Shown: one piece after another, positions 12,681-12,892 of the stretch | Numbering within the stretch: the stretch's first letter is position 1 | Layout of the letters: every line of letters starts with the position of its first letter | Assembly (NCBI GenBank): GCA_022838965.1 | Contig: JALHDK010000033.1 | Coordinates: 1 to 12,892, forward strand | Reading direction: 5' to 3' | Source: Actinomycetales bacterium | GTDB taxonomy: Bacteria > Actinomycetota > Actinomycetes > Actinomycetales > Actinomycetaceae | DNA: 12,892 nucleotides | The notes under the pieces: model-generated | Databases searched by the model: none | Seen by the model: only the letters and a program-made list of their open reading frames with translations | Told to the model about the DNA's origin: nothing | Translations under genes and position numbers: made by a program

Positions 12681-12892
12681 TCAGGCGGCCTCCACCCGCG
12701 CCTTCGCGGCCGCCAGGATCTGCTCGAGCATCTCCCCGTGCGAGGTGGCAGTCCAGGCCTCCAGACGCTTGCGCACCCCGGGCACGTTCATGTGCCACTC
12801 ACCCTTCCCGGTCAGCAGCGTGCCACCGTCCTCGGGCGCGAAGGTGAACGTCCACAGCGGGTTCTCCGGCCCGAAGTGCACCTTCGCGGCGA
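12681..12892 (-). CDS. SRPBCC/polyketide-cyclase-like protein, partial (5' end outside the window)
   Basis: The C-terminal 69 codons of a gene that continues beyond the right edge. The visible chain is KVHFGPENPLWTFTFAPEDGGTLLTGKGEW, then HMNVPGVRKRLEAW, then a final amphipathic helix (SHGEMLEQILAAAKARVEAA). A beta-hairpin of the type WTFTF-x-GGT-LLTGKGEW followed by a long C-terminal helix is characteristic of SRPBCC (START/Bet v 1-like) proteins, which bind hydrophobic ligands or act as small cyclases. Only this part is visible, so the call rests on the pattern of the last strands and helix. A GTG at 12881 could be read as a start, but the frame stays open to the edge and the usual family length (about 140-160 residues) implies more sequence upstream. 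It converges with ptsG and has no evident link to the PTS. Confidence 0.6.
   Translation of the reverse strand, partial: AAKVHFGPENPLWTFTFAPEDGGTLLTGKGEWHMNVPGVRKRLEAWTATSHGEMLEQILAAAKARVEAA

Noticed and set aside
1..12892. CRISPR array, tRNA or rRNA genes, insertion sequence or prophage
   Set aside because: No regularly spaced repeats, cloverleaf-like sequences, transposase or phage-type proteins were seen. The only tandem repeat is two copies long.

Overview
The window is GC-rich, dense, protein-coding DNA that looks like an actinomycete (Actinomycetota) chromosome. Reasons: strong G/C bias at third codon positions, long antisense shadow frames, TANNNT -10 boxes placed 6-7 nt before ATG/GTG so that the transcripts would be leaderless, and familiar gene types (DoxX, Cof-type HAD, PYROXD2-like FAD oxidoreductase, old yellow enzyme, P2-type ATPase). 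I cannot name a genus. No rRNA, tRNA, CRISPR array, insertion sequence or prophage gene was seen.

Left part (1-2940): a minus-strand pair, DoxX-like membrane protein and Cof-type HAD phosphatase, overlaps by a few bases and diverges from a plus-strand FAD oxidoreductase across a 51-bp gap with a candidate -10 box for each direction. A short GC-rich tandem repeat follows.

Scar (2942-3700): two back-to-back 3' gene remnants. One is the last 123 codons of a subtilisin-like protease on the minus strand. The other is the last 114 codons of a small secreted-type protein on the plus strand. Homology on both sides stops at about 3311-3313, so two unrelated genes are joined head to head without their 5' halves. 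This is the geometry expected at one end of an inversion whose endpoints fell in two genes of the same orientation. An assembly chimera is the main alternative. A strong hairpin closes the region.

Middle (3701-7843): an old yellow enzyme (minus) and an 842-residue P2-type cation ATPase (plus) diverge from a 57-bp gap. The ATPase keeps all catalytic motifs but has unusual residues at ion-site positions in the predicted sixth membrane helix. A 113-residue protein with one membrane span and a coiled coil follows.

Right part (7844-12892): a two-gene, self-sufficient sugar phosphotransferase system. The first gene fuses EIIA(Glc), HPr and Enzyme I in one 850-residue chain. The second, 16 nt downstream, encodes a PtsG-like EIIC with an active EIIB domain and a second EIIB-like domain whose phosphorylated cysteine is alanine. 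Together they should carry phosphate from PEP to incoming sugar (probably glucose, possibly N-acetylglucosamine) without separate ptsH, ptsI or crr products. The 236-bp upstream region has an inverted repeat and clustered TGTCA elements that may be regulatory. A hairpin terminator separates the operon from a convergent, window-truncated SRPBCC-like gene.

I see no wholly unknown multi-gene system. The most notable items are the inversion-like junction, the compact PTS with its degenerate second EIIB, and the altered ion site of the ATPase.
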